A DNA stretch of 64,000 nucleotides from an uncultured Cohaesibacter sp. (GTDB taxonomy: Bacteria; Pseudomonadota; Alphaproteobacteria; Rhizobiales; Cohaesibacteraceae). The stretch lies in assembly GCF_963664735.1 (NCBI RefSeq), contig NZ_OY761553.1, positions 4,275,001 to 4,339,000 of the forward strand, written 5' to 3'. Position numbers and translations under genes: made by a program. Below, piece by piece: positions 26,020-35,624 of the stretch. Below the pieces are notes generated by a model. That model was not told the origin of the DNA and made no database searches. It worked only from the letters and a program-made list of their open reading frames with translations. The number at the start of each line of letters is the position of its first letter. The stretch's first letter is position 1.

Positions 26020-27918
26020 CTAGTTGAAGTTCCTGATCGAAAGCCTTGCTATGGCGGGGCCTTCGAAATGGATCTTGTCGAGCCCTTGAGCCAGTTTGGG
26101 TGCAAAGCCCTGATTGATCATGCTGTGAGGCTTATACATCAGGGCTGTCAGGTTTTTCGGCGACGGGCGTGAAAGGCGAGCAAATGTTGCGGTGCTGGCG
26201 CGTTGTTTCATATGGGCGAAATGGGCCATGCCGCTTGGGCCATAGGCAAATGTCAGATTTGCCAGATCGTCCCGATAAGCCGCTTGCTGGTGGCCTTGAG
26301 GCTGAGCCTGGTTGTTTGCCGGGCGTGGCCTTGGTTGCACAGCATTGCTCAGGCTTGCCAACTGGGTGTTGTCACGAGTTCGGGTGTTGGAACTTTGATT
26401 GTCTGACGGCAGTGTGGAAAGGAATGTCCCATTGGCCGCAGCATAGGCAAAGCGGTTGGATGTGCTGCCTTCCTTCTTGTTGCCGACCATTTGAGCCAGC
26501 ATATCGCGCGTATTTTGCTGAGGTGCCGGGGTTGGCTGCGCCGCGCCGGCGGGCTTGTTTTCCGAATTGCGTGGCTTTGGCAAGGCTGCCATCTGCATTT
26601 GGCCAACGCCACTCACAGACTGCGCTGACGAAATTTTCTCAACAGGAGCTGCTGCTTCCGGAGCGGCAGGTGCTTCTGGCGCAGTTGGTAGAGCTGAGGC
26701 AGGCGCTTTGTCCTGCAGATCGGTTGGCTGAGGCTGTAGGTTTGCAAGCTGATACCGCACACCGGCCAGAGTCTCGGGTCTGCTTCTAGGCAGGCTGGCA
26801 AATTCCAAAGGAGCAGCTTCGGCAGTCTCGGAGGCCTCCGCTTCGCCTTCTTTTATGACTTCTTGTATCTCGGCCTCGGTTTGGCTTTGTTCCGCCTTCT
26901 GAGCCGGAGTTTCATTGGCAGCCAGATCGATACGAATGCTTTTGACAACACGGACCTTTGGCAGTGCTGCAAGTGTTTCTGGCAGAATGATAGACTGTGC
27001 TTCGTCACCAGTTTCCAGCAATTCATCGGCATCAGCATCGGCTTCAGGATCTGAATTGCTCAGAGGTGTATCCTGTGTGAATTGCGGGTTGGGTGGCTCT
27101 TTAGGTGTTTGTCTCAGAAGGGTTTGTAAAAGTCCCCCCTTCTTCTCTTCGTCCTTTTTGGCCAGTGACGCAATTTGGGTTCTCGACAGGCTCGGATTTG
27201 GCTTTGCTGGCGCTGCAGAAGCATATTGCGTGAAGCGTCTAACTGAGCGAGTGGAGCGTGCCATTTCCGCCTTGCGCTCTTTGACCTGAGCTGCTGCGAT
27301 TTTGTAGCCGGAGAAAGGCTTGCCATCAGTGGGCACATGTACGGTCACTCCATCGGGGAAGACCTTTGCCAACTGTTTACGGGTCATGCGCGGCCAATGG
27401 CGCACGTTGCCTGTATCGATATGGATAAACCGCGAGCTGGGATAATAGCCAACACCACCTGCCTGCATTTGTAGGCCAACGCGCCGGATGGTTGCCAGTG
27501 GAACACCGGGCAGATAGAAGTCCATTGCCTGCCCCATGGTATGGCGGCTGTTTTTGGCAACGCCCTTGCTCTGCGTGCGGAGCATGTTGTTGGTCGCTGG
27601 TGAGCGGTAACCCGAGAAGACGGTGATCGGCTGTTTGGCACCTGTTTTTTTATAGACTTCCCAGATCAGATCAAAAAGGGCCGGATCCATCTCAGTCTTT
27701 TCATTGCGCCGCCAGTCTCTCAGAAACTGATTGAGTTTTCGCAGACCATCAGCATCAAACTTGCCGTTGCGTTTGTATGTGATGGTGGCTGTTTCTTTGG
27801 TGTGAGCGTTCATCAAGCGCAGGGATCGGCTCGAAGCTTGCGCGTCGCTCATTCCGACAAAACAGAAAAGGAACAGGATCAATAGCAGCCCAAGCAGGTC
27901 TCCCAATGGCTGTTGCAT
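26020..27918 (-). CDS. DUF882/MepK-like peptidoglycan endopeptidase with long disordered tail
   Basis: About 632 residues. After an N-terminal hydrophobic signal or anchor (about 8-24) comes a peptidase M15A-like domain (about 40-185) with the zinc ligands in SRHTMGQAMDFYL (His, Asp) and RFIHIDTG (His), as in E. coli MepK (YcbK), which cleaves 3-3 crosslinks. Beyond residue 200 the protein is a 430-residue Pro/Ala/Gln/Glu-rich tail without a recognised fold; MepK itself is only about 180 residues. The gene lies downstream of an LdtD-like transpeptidase, the order seen in E. coli ycbB-ycbK. The start is uncertain: GTG 27981 in the same frame lacks a ribosome binding site. Confidence 0.8.
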   Translation of the reverse strand: MQQPLGDLLGLLLILFLFCFVGMSDAQASSRSLRLMNAHTKETATITYKRNGKFDADGLRKLNQFLRDWRRNEKTEMDPALFDLIWEVYKKTGAKQPITVFSGYRSPATNNMLRTQSKGVAKNSRHTMGQAMDFYLPGVPLATIRRVGLQMQAGGVGYYPSSRFIHIDTGNVRHWPRMTRKQLAKVFPDGVTVHVPTDGKPFSGYKIAAAQVKERKAEMARSTRSVRRFTQYASAAPAKPNPSLSRTQIASLAKKDEEKKGGLLQTLLRQTPKEPPNPQFTQDTPLSNSDPEADADADELLETGDEAQSIILPETLAALPKVRVVKSIRIDLAANETPAQKAEQSQTEAEIQEVIKEGEAEASETAEAAPLEFASLPRSRPETLAGVRYQLANLQPQPTDLQDKAPASALPTAPEAPAAPEAAAPVEKISSAQSVSGVGQMQMAALPKPRNSENKPAGAAQPTPAPQQNTRDMLAQMVGNKKEGSTSNRFAYAAANGTFLSTLPSDNQSSNTRTRDNTQLASLSNAVQPRPRPANNQAQPQGHQQAAYRDDLANLTFAYGPSGMAHFAHMKQRASTATFARLSRPSPKNLTALMYKPHSMINQGFAPKLAQGLDKIHFEGPAIARLSIRNFN

Positions 27919-28334
27919 AAATGGGAAGGGGGCCTTGGATATGGTTTTGATATTGGACAGGAATGATATTTGTCTGGCCACAGTAGATCCAATTTCTGGT
28001 CAGCTTGGAGCCTTCGCACGATGAGGTTCATCGTATTGATTTTCCTTAGCTGATACGCGCTCAATCCAAAACGTCTGCCCTTAAACTTTGATGCTGTTCG
28101 GAGAGAGTTTTGTTTCTGCCAACTCTGGTTCTTGAATAACAGATATTAGGCTTCACTTCGATGATATTATGCTTAGCAATTGGTAAATGAAACCAAAATA
28201 AAGCCAATATTGCTGTGAAGAGTGCCGCACCTTTTCAAGTCTCGCAAAGATATGCGGTAGAAATGAGGCGCATATAGCAACGGGCGCCAAGGCGCCCGCT
28301 ATCGTTTCTTTGTCAGTTTTCTGTCGGATGAGAC
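27919..28334. other. Intergenic region between LdtD-like and MepK-like genes
   Basis: About 416 bases, AT-rich in the middle. The only clear structure is a GC-rich hairpin (CGGGCGCC 28281-28288 with GGCGCCCG 28291-28298) 37 bases beyond the ldtD-like stop, a likely 3' end for that transcript though its minus-strand T-run is poor. No small frame with a ribosome binding site was found. Confidence 0.5.
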
Positions 28335-30080
28335 CTAGAGGCCAAGTGCATCCTTCACCTTTTTGTTGTGGCCATAGATGTCAGAGCGAAGCTGCAAGGT
28401 GCCATCATCGGACATCCAGGTGGTGAAATAGGCCAGATGGACCGGAATCTTGTGGCTGAGATTGATCCGTCGCTCTTTGGACCCTAGCGTTGCCTTGACG
28501 CGATCAGCATTCCACTCAGCGGTTTGCGACAGGATAACATCGGCAAATTCAAAAGGTTCGTTTACACGCACGCAGCCATGGCTGAAGGCGCGGTAATCGC
28601 GATTGAACAGGCTTTTGGACGGAGTGTCATGCAAATAGACCGAGTGCTGATTGGGGAACATGAACTTGATGTTGCCAAGAGCGTTGCGCGTTCCCGGCGT
28701 TTGCCGCAAGCGCACCATGTCGGGCTCTACTCTGTCCCAATCCAGTTTGGATGGATCTATGACCTTGGTCTTTCCCTTGATGCTTGCCAGAACCTCATAG
28801 CTCGTGTTTGAGAAAAAGGCTGCCGGATCTGCCTTGATCTTGGGAAGCAGTTCCTTGGAGGCAATAGAGTTGGGAACATTCCAATAAGGATTGACTACGA
28901 CATATTCCATTTCGTTCGAGAAGATCGGGGTTTTGTGCGCTTTTTGCCCAACCACGACACGTGTTTCGTGAATGGTTTTGCCATTCTTGACGACTTCCAG
29001 ATTATAGGTCGGAATGTTGACCATGACATAGAAGTCACCGAGGTCTCTGGGCAACCAGCGCCAGCGTTCCATATTGGCGACGATATCGGCAATGAGGTCT
29101 TTGCGGTTGTCATTGAGAATGCTGAGCGTGGCCTTACCCGCAATTCCATCGGCAATCAGGCCGTTGTCGGCTTGATATTTCTTGACCGCAGCGGCAACTT
29201 CTTTGCTGTAGAGAGTGTCTTCGGTGGCATCTGCTGCTATCGCTAGCCCGAGTTTTTGGCGTAGCAGAGGGACGCGATCGTCTCTCATGCCCAGCTTGAG
29301 GCTTTTCCCGTCTGGGATTGGCGGCGTTTTATCCCCGGTTCCTTCGGCGCGGAGACGATTATACTCGGCGCGCAAGGCCAGAAAGCCCTTGTGGTGTGGA
29401 TTGTAGCCACGCATGACCGCTACGGGATCGGCTGCTTTGACGATGAGGTCCAGAGCCTGAATGGAATCTGGATAATGTGGCTTGATCGTCACTTCCTTGC
29501 TTGAAAAGATGCGAGGATCGACACGCCCGGCATAAGCGTGGCGTGTGTAGCGCGTAACTGCAAGAGACAGCGCCAGATCTGCCTCTGCGATGTCTTCTGC
29601 GCTGGAGCCCTTTTGACGAGATGTGGCAAGGGACGGCGTTTTGTAATCGTTGGGGTCGAGGCCATCCCTGTCAGCGCGCGCCAGATCAAAGACTAATTTG
29701 CGAGCCTTGCTGGTCCATTCGCCATTGTTGAACCAGGCCGGAGCAAAGGCGCGTTCCTGATAAAATGCCACTAGTGCGGCATTGTCCCGTTTGGTCAGGA
29801 AATCAGCGGCTTGCGGGATGTTATCAATCGCTACAGAAATCGCGTCAGCCAGATCCTGATCTGCCTGCTGGTCGACTGGGCCCACGGTGACGCGGTGCAT
29901 ATTCGCAATGATGTGATTGATTCTGCTCTGATTTTCGATCTGGGGAGTAAGCGGATTGGAGGGTTTTTCTCCAAGCAGGACAACAGGTTGGCCCGTGGTT
30001 TCATCAACTGCCTCTGTGGCCAGGGCTGCGCTTGTTGGGCAAATAGCAATCGCCAAAAAAGCTGCAAGTGTCCGTTTCAT
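28335..30080 (-). CDS. ldtD: L,D-transpeptidase of the YcbB/LdtD type
   Basis: 581 residues. A signal peptide (about 1-22, ending ALA) precedes an N-terminal scaffold domain, a peptidoglycan-binding domain (about 270-320; VPLLRQKLGL, VAAAVKKYQADNGLIADGIAGKATL) and the YkuD catalytic domain (about 350-530) with the nucleophile C503 in FSHGCVRV. It forms 3-3 crosslinks in periplasmic peptidoglycan and may attach proteins. The size and the domain insertion order match E. coli LdtD (615 residues). The MepK-like hydrolase, which cuts such crosslinks in E. coli, is the next gene on the strand. Confidence 0.9.
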   Translation of the reverse strand: MKRTLAAFLAIAICPTSAALATEAVDETTGQPVVLLGEKPSNPLTPQIENQSRINHIIANMHRVTVGPVDQQADQDLADAISVAIDNIPQAADFLTKRDNAALVAFYQERAFAPAWFNNGEWTSKARKLVFDLARADRDGLDPNDYKTPSLATSRQKGSSAEDIAEADLALSLAVTRYTRHAYAGRVDPRIFSSKEVTIKPHYPDSIQALDLIVKAADPVAVMRGYNPHHKGFLALRAEYNRLRAEGTGDKTPPIPDGKSLKLGMRDDRVPLLRQKLGLAIAADATEDTLYSKEVAAAVKKYQADNGLIADGIAGKATLSILNDNRKDLIADIVANMERWRWLPRDLGDFYVMVNIPTYNLEVVKNGKTIHETRVVVGQKAHKTPIFSNEMEYVVVNPYWNVPNSIASKELLPKIKADPAAFFSNTSYEVLASIKGKTKVIDPSKLDWDRVEPDMVRLRQTPGTRNALGNIKFMFPNQHSVYLHDTPSKSLFNRDYRAFSHGCVRVNEPFEFADVILSQTAEWNADRVKATLGSKERRINLSHKIPVHLAYFTTWMSDDGTLQLRSDIYGHNKKVKDALGL

Positions 30081-30225
30081 AATGATATCCCGCGTAAGTG
30101 AATCAGCTAAGCATGGTTATTGAGACCAATATTGCATTGATGCAATCATTTTCTCATCACATTTACGGGATGAACACGATCATGTTCGAGGGTGTCGCCT
30201 TCCTGCAACGCATCACAAGTCTGCG

Positions 30226-31857
30226 CTAAGATTCAGCTGCGTCATCGTTGATCTGATCCAGCCCGTATTCCTTTAGTTTCCGGTATAGCGTCGAGCGGCC
30301 GATTGCCAACCGGCGAGCAACATCTGACATGCGATATTCGTGATGTTCGAGCGCGCGTTTTATGATCTCAGCTTCCAGCTCGGCGAGCGGGCGGATGTTC
30401 CCTTGCTCATCCAATATTCGCAAGAATCCCCAAGGATCCTGCTGTGCCTTGTTCTTTTGGCCTTCCTGTGCGGGGGGCGGGGAAGGCTGAGAGGACGCGG
30501 CGAGGTTTGCGTCTGTGGCTGATGGAATGTCGCCGGTTGCCGCTACGGGCGTGGCTTCAAAGGATTGGGGGCTGGGTGCAGGCTGGGCGTCAGAAGGGGC
30601 TGAATGCTCTCCCGCCAGCAGCTCTGAAGGGTGAGGTGAACGCGCCTTGACTATGGTCGCACTATAGGCACTTACCTGACTTGCTATCTGAGGGAATTCC
30701 TCCACCGTCAGCTGGTCGCTGTCGCTCAGGACGACGGCGCGAAAGACTGTGTTTTCCAGTTGGCGGATATTGCCCGGCCAGTCATAGCTTTGCAGAAGCG
30801 CGAGGGCTTCCGGTGCAATGTGGCTCAGATTTTTGCGGCCTTCCTCTGCGGCAAAGCGAGCAAGGAAGTTTCGCGTGAGGGCTGGGATGTCATCCTTTCG
30901 GTCTCTGAGGGGAGGAACGCGGATGGGGAAGACATTGAGCCTGTAGTAAAGGTCTTCGCGGAACTTGCCATCCTTGACGAGCTGGATCAGATCCTTGTTG
31001 GTTGCCGAGATCAAGCGGAAATCGACTTTGACGGGCTTTGGCGCGCCGACGGGGTCGATCTCACCTTCCTGCAGGGCCCGCAAGAGCTTCACCTGTGTAT
31101 CGAGCGGCAACTCGCCAACCTCATCGAGAAACAGTGTGCCGCCATTTGCCTCAACGAATTTGCCGATATGCTTGTCATTGGCGCCGGTAAAGGCTCCCTT
31201 TTCATGACCAAAGAGAATGCTTTCGACCAGATTGTCTGGAATGGCACCACAGTTGACCGTTACGAAGGGTTTGCTTGAGCGTTCGGAGGCATGCTGGATT
31301 GCCTTGGCGATCAACTCCTTGCCGACGCCGGACTCGCCTTCAATGAGGATCGGAATGTGGGATTTTGCGGCCCGCTGGCCAAGGTTTATGACGCGTGACA
31401 TCGTCTCGCTGGAGGAGATGATGCTCTTGAAACTGAGATTACCATCGCGTTTGGAGCGAATGCGGGAGATTTCATCCTCAAGGGCGTTGACCTTCAGGGC
31501 GTTGCGCATGGCCACTTGCAGGCGTTCCGGTGCCACTGGCTTGATGACGAAGTCAAAGGCGCCGGCGCGCATGGCATTGACCGCAGTGTCAATGCCTGCA
31601 TGGGCTGTCTGAACGATGATGGGTGCCTTGATGTCTGTCTTTTGCAGTGCCTGAAGCACACCCATACCATCCAGATTCGGCATTACCAGATCAAGAATGA
31701 TGAGGTCGAAATGGGTTGCTGGATTTTCTCTCAGTATGGAGAGGGCCTCTTCGCCATTTTCGGCGCAAGCGGGCTCAAAACCGCTTTTCTCCACGACCGC
31801 TTCGAGCAGTCGCCGTTGCACCGGGTCATCATCAACAATCAGGATGCGTTCGTTCAT
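30226..31857 (-). CDS. Sigma-54-dependent response regulator (NtrC/DctD type)
   Basis: 543 residues. Receiver domain at 1-120 with D9, D10, D11 and phosphoacceptor D56 (LIILDLVMP); AAA+ domain at about 145-380 with Walker A GESGVGKE, the sigma-54 contact loop GAFTGA and arginine-finger region LRDRKDDIP; a Pro/Ala/Ser-rich linker (about 400-480); and a Fis-type HTH at the C-terminus (MSDVARRLAIGRSTLYRKLKEYGL). No kinase gene is adjacent, so it is an orphan regulator. A TTAA-N7-TTAAC box lies about 85 bases upstream of its start in its own orientation, suggesting control by CtrA. Confidence 0.92.
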   Translation of the reverse strand: MNERILIVDDDPVQRRLLEAVVEKSGFEPACAENGEEALSILRENPATHFDLIILDLVMPNLDGMGVLQALQKTDIKAPIIVQTAHAGIDTAVNAMRAGAFDFVIKPVAPERLQVAMRNALKVNALEDEISRIRSKRDGNLSFKSIISSSETMSRVINLGQRAAKSHIPILIEGESGVGKELIAKAIQHASERSSKPFVTVNCGAIPDNLVESILFGHEKGAFTGANDKHIGKFVEANGGTLFLDEVGELPLDTQVKLLRALQEGEIDPVGAPKPVKVDFRLISATNKDLIQLVKDGKFREDLYYRLNVFPIRVPPLRDRKDDIPALTRNFLARFAAEEGRKNLSHIAPEALALLQSYDWPGNIRQLENTVFRAVVLSDSDQLTVEEFPQIASQVSAYSATIVKARSPHPSELLAGEHSAPSDAQPAPSPQSFEATPVAATGDIPSATDANLAASSQPSPPPAQEGQKNKAQQDPWGFLRILDEQGNIRPLAELEAEIIKRALEHHEYRMSDVARRLAIGRSTLYRKLKEYGLDQINDDAAES

Positions 31858-31941
31858 CTTGCTCTCAGTTTGTACTCGGCGGCGCTGCTGGCGTCATATG
31901 CGGTGATCTGTTTCATTTTGAACCACGATGAGCCCAATCAG

Positions 31942-31956
31942 TTAACAGCACGTTAA
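31942..31956 (-). promoter_or_regulatory. CtrA-type binding box (TTAA-N7-TTAA)
   Basis: TTAA at 31942-31945 and at 31953-31956 are separated by exactly seven bases; on the minus strand it reads TTAACGTGCTGTTAAC, the full Caulobacter consensus TTAA-N7-TTAAC. It is 85 bases from the start of the sigma-54 regulator gene and 223 from pepF. The rest of the 321-base gap (31858-32178) shows nothing else I can support. Confidence 0.55.
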
Positions 31957-32178
31957 TGTCTGCCTGTCGAAGCCGATTTGTTCATATTTGATTAATTTAT
32001 TTGCCTCCTGTTTGACCTTCTTTTTTGGAAGGATGTCACTTTATACGCCTTAATCCGGACATCTTACGATTTTGACATTTGACCTTGAGGCAGGAATTCC
32101 TATCTTAATTAAGTCGGTTTACCGATAACCGGAATTAGGTCCGGTACAGACTTTTTCACTTCATTGCTGGATGTCCTT

Positions 32179-34047
32179 ATGATCACTGAACGCTTATTTC
32201 GCTCGTCTCTAGACGCTTTTCTTGCCACCTCAGATGCTGCTGCTGCCGACAAGGCGGTTGGCGATTTGCCCGAGTGGTCTCTTGATGATCTCTACAAAGG
32301 GCTTGACGATCCGGCGATCGAAGAAGACTACAAGCTAGCCCAGAGCGAAGCTGAGGCGTTTGCGGCTGATTATCAGGGCAAACTTGCTGAGGGGCTGGCC
32401 AAGGGCGGAGACGACCTGGCAGAAGCCATGAAGCGCTACGAAGCAATGCAAGAGCGCATGGGCAAACTGATTTCCTATGCGGGGCTTCTTTATAATGGCA
32501 ATACGACCGACCCCAAGATCGCCAAATTCTATGGAGATGCGCAAGAGCGCCTGACGACGATTTCTACGGTTCTATTGTTCTTTGAACTGGAGCTGAACCG
32601 TGTTGAGGATGCCGTGCTTGATAAGGCTATCGCGTCCTGCGAGGCTTTGGCTCACTACAAGCCTTGGCTTGATGATTTGCGCATGGAAAAGCCTTATCAG
32701 CTGTCTGATGAGCTGGAAAAGCTTTTCTACGAAAAATCGGTCACCGGCGCCATGGCGTGGAACCGTTTGTTCAATGAAACAATGGCCGGTCTGCGCTTTA
32801 CCGTTGAAACCGATGGGGAAAGCAAGGAGTTGGCCATTGAGCAGGCCTTGAACCTGATGTCCGATAGCGACGAGGCCAAGCGAAAGGCCGCCGCGAAGGC
32901 ATTGGCCGAGACCTTCAAGAAAAATATCTCCACCTTTGCGCTAATCACCAATACGCTGGCCAAGGACAAGGCCATTTCCGATAGCTGGCGCGGTTTTGAA
33001 GATGTTGCTGATAGCCGCCATCTGGCAAACCGTGTGGAGCGTGAGGTTGTCGATGCGATGGTGGCTGCGGTGCAAGATGCTTATCCGCGTCTTTCCCATC
33101 GCTACTATGCCTTGAAGGCAAAATGGTTTGGTAAGGATGCGCTGGATCACTGGGATCGCAACGCGCCGCTTCCAAAGGTTCCGATGCGCACGATTGATTG
33201 GCCGGAAGCCAAGAATATTGTGCAGGAAGCCTATTCCGGTTTTGCGCCTGAAATGGCCGAGATATCAGAGAAGTTCTTTGCCAATGGCTGGATTGATGCG
33301 GCTATTCGTGATGGCAAGTCACCGGGTGCTTTTGCTCACCCGACCGTTCCGAGCGTTCACCCCTATGTGTTGCTCAACTATATGGGCAAGCCGCGCGATG
33401 TGATGACCCTCGCCCATGAGCTGGGTCACGGGGTGCATCAGGTTCTGGCCGGAAAACAGGGCGCCTTGATGGCATCGACGCCTTTGACGCTGGCGGAAAC
33501 CGCCAGTGTGTTTGGTGAAATGCTGACCTTCCGCTCTCTGCTCGCCAAAGCAAAAACACCTGCTGAACGCCGGTCCATGTTGGCCAGCAAGGTTGAGGAT
33601 ATGCTCAACACCGTGGTGCGCCAGATTGCCTTCTATCTATATGAACGCAAGCTTCATACGGCCCGTCAGGCAGGAGAATTGACCTCCGATGAGATCTGCG
33701 AGATCTGGATGAGCGTACAAGCAGACAGTTTGGGGCCGTCCATACGGTTGGGTGAGGGCTATGAGACCTATTGGGCCTATATTCCGCATTTCATCCATTC
33801 CCCATTCTATGTGTATGCCTATGCGTTCGGTGATTGTCTGGTTAACTCGCTTTATTCCGTCTATCAGGACAGCAATGAAGGCTTTGCCGAGAAGTATTTC
33901 GATATGCTCAAGGCGGGCGGAACCAAGCATCATTCCGAGCTATTGGCTCCATTTGGGCTTGATGCGCGAAATCCTGACTTCTGGTCCAAAGGATTGTCTG
34001 TTGTAGAAGGCCTGATCGACGAACTGGACGCGCTGGAAGAGGCGTAG
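32179..34047 (+). CDS. pepF: Oligoendopeptidase F (M3B metallopeptidase)
   Basis: 622-residue cytoplasmic zinc peptidase. The HExxH zinc motif is at H413 in LAHELGHGVHQ, with the third-ligand helix (LAETASVFGEM) about 25 residues on, and the C-terminal GYETYWAYIPHFIHSPFYVYAYAFG stretch (at about 534-558) typical of M3B enzymes. The N-terminal domain is helical. It degrades short peptides. ATG 32179 is used, although its ribosome binding site is weak and a TTG 15 bases upstream is in frame. It may share a transcript with the ABC1 kinase gene 50 bases downstream. Confidence 0.92.
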   Translation: MITERLFRSSLDAFLATSDAAAADKAVGDLPEWSLDDLYKGLDDPAIEEDYKLAQSEAEAFAADYQGKLAEGLAKGGDDLAEAMKRYEAMQERMGKLISYAGLLYNGNTTDPKIAKFYGDAQERLTTISTVLLFFELELNRVEDAVLDKAIASCEALAHYKPWLDDLRMEKPYQLSDELEKLFYEKSVTGAMAWNRLFNETMAGLRFTVETDGESKELAIEQALNLMSDSDEAKRKAAAKALAETFKKNISTFALITNTLAKDKAISDSWRGFEDVADSRHLANRVEREVVDAMVAAVQDAYPRLSHRYYALKAKWFGKDALDHWDRNAPLPKVPMRTIDWPEAKNIVQEAYSGFAPEMAEISEKFFANGWIDAAIRDGKSPGAFAHPTVPSVHPYVLLNYMGKPRDVMTLAHELGHGVHQVLAGKQGALMASTPLTLAETASVFGEMLTFRSLLAKAKTPAERRSMLASKVEDMLNTVVRQIAFYLYERKLHTARQAGELTSDEICEIWMSVQADSLGPSIRLGEGYETYWAYIPHFIHSPFYVYAYAFGDCLVNSLYSVYQDSNEGFAEKYFDMLKAGGTKHHSELLAPFGLDARNPDFWSKGLSVVEGLIDELDALEEA

Positions 34048-34097
34048 TCTTCGTTTGGGCCGAAGGTGGAGTGCCTGAGTTGGAGTTTGTGTGACAG

Positions 34098-35516
34098 ATG
34101 GTAGATGAATCCCTCTTTGACCCGAGCGATGATGAAAATTCTTACGACGATCAAAATCGTTTTGGTCGTCGTTTGAAACGATATGCGCGTGTGAATGCTG
34201 GCATGGGTGGTTTTGTTGCCCGCGCGGCAGGGGCGCGTCTGTTCGGTGGCAGCTCCAGCGATATCGAACGCGAAGCTGCTGATCTGGCGCGTGTGTTGGG
34301 AACCCTCAAGGGGCCTTTGATGAAGGTGGCGCAAATGATCTCCACGGTGCCTGATGTGGTGCCTCCCGAATATGCCGCCGAGTTGGCTCAGCTGCAGTCC
34401 GATGCGCCGCCAATGGGCAGGGCCTTTACCCGACGCAGGATGCGTTCCGAGCTTGGGGCTGGGTGGCGTTCGCAATTCGCCGAGTTTGATCACGAGCCGT
34501 CTGCGGCGGCTTCCTTGGGGCAGGTGCATAAGGCGCTGCATTCCGATGGCACAATTCTGGCGTGCAAGCTGCAATATCCCGATATGGAAAGTGCCGTAGA
34601 GGCTGATCTCAAGCAGCTCAACATGGTGTTTGCCTTGCATCGTTCCATGCAGTCTGCTGTTGATACGCGGGAAATGAGCGCAGAAATCTCAGAGCGTGTG
34701 CGAGAAGAGCTCGACTATGTGCGCGAGGCTTGGCACATGAGCCTCTATGCGGAGATTTTCGAGAAAGATGCGAGCATCCGCGTTCCCAAACTCTATCCGG
34801 ATCTTTCTACGCCACGCCTGTTGACCATGAGTTGGCTCAATGGTCGCAAGCTGCTCGACTATAAGCAACATAGCCAAGAGGTGCGGAATTTTCTTACCGA
34901 ACGGCTATTCCATGCCTGGTGGTATCCTTTTGCCAATTTTGGCGTGATTCATGGTGATCCGCACCTTGGCAACTATTCCGCTTTTGAAGAGGGGGGCGAG
35001 GTCGGAGGTCTCAATCTTTTCGATTATGGCTGCATTCGTATCTTTACGCCCCGTTTCGTCAAGGGCGTCGTCGATCTCTATCACGGACTTGAAAAAGGTG
35101 ATCGAGACCAGATTGTGCATGCCTACGAGTGCTGGGGCTTTTCCAATCTCAGCGACGAATTGATCGATGCGCTCAATTTATGGGCCCGATTCATCTATGG
35201 GCCGATGCTGGACGATCGTGTCCGTTCGATAGCCGATGGAGTTAGCCCGGCCGAATATGGCCGCAAGCAGGCCTTTAAGGTGCATCAGGAATTCCGGCGT
35301 CTGGGTCCGATCACCGTGCCGCGGGAATTTGTTTTCATGGACAGGGCAGCCATCGGGCTCGGTGGCGTGTTCCTGCATTTGAGTGCGGAGCTCAATTTCT
35401 ATCGCCTGTTCAACGAGCAGATCGAGGATTTTTCTCCCGAACGGGTCAGCAATGCTCGTCGCAGCTTGCCTGCTTCGCCTCAGAATTTCGATCCATCCTT
35501 CGGGCCAGCTGCTTAG
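34098..35516 (+). CDS. ABC1/UbiB-family atypical kinase
   Basis: 472 residues of the ABC1 (AarF/UbiB/COQ8) family. Family elements seen: the N-terminal KxxQ-like helix LKGPLMKVAQMIS (KVAQ where UbiB has KxGQ), the Ala-rich nucleotide loop AAASLGQVH, lysine in LACKLQYP, GVIHGDPHLGN (catalytic loop) and NLFDYGC (metal-binding Asp). No C-terminal membrane helices, unlike UbiB. Members support coenzyme Q or lipid metabolism, but this branch is uncharacterised. A terminator follows. Confidence 0.85.
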   Translation: MVDESLFDPSDDENSYDDQNRFGRRLKRYARVNAGMGGFVARAAGARLFGGSSSDIEREAADLARVLGTLKGPLMKVAQMISTVPDVVPPEYAAELAQLQSDAPPMGRAFTRRRMRSELGAGWRSQFAEFDHEPSAAASLGQVHKALHSDGTILACKLQYPDMESAVEADLKQLNMVFALHRSMQSAVDTREMSAEISERVREELDYVREAWHMSLYAEIFEKDASIRVPKLYPDLSTPRLLTMSWLNGRKLLDYKQHSQEVRNFLTERLFHAWWYPFANFGVIHGDPHLGNYSAFEEGGEVGGLNLFDYGCIRIFTPRFVKGVVDLYHGLEKGDRDQIVHAYECWGFSNLSDELIDALNLWARFIYGPMLDDRVRSIADGVSPAEYGRKQAFKVHQEFRRLGPITVPREFVFMDRAAIGLGGVFLHLSAELNFYRLFNEQIEDFSPERVSNARRSLPASPQNFDPSFGPAA

Positions 35517-35549
35517 GGCTTCCTAACTCTCTTCTGCCGATCAAGAAAA

Positions 35550-35594
35550 AGCCCCTGACTGCGCGAAAGCATCGGGGGCTCTGGTCTTTTCCTG
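35550..35594. terminator. Terminator between ABC1 kinase and chemoreceptor genes
   Basis: AGCCCC (35550-35555) pairs with GGGGCT (35575-35580), followed by CTGGTCTTTT. The convergent chemoreceptor gene ends at 35625, so it may act in both directions. Confidence 0.7.
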
Positions 35595-35624
35595 AATATA
35601 TGATGCTGATTGAATGCGTCGCTA

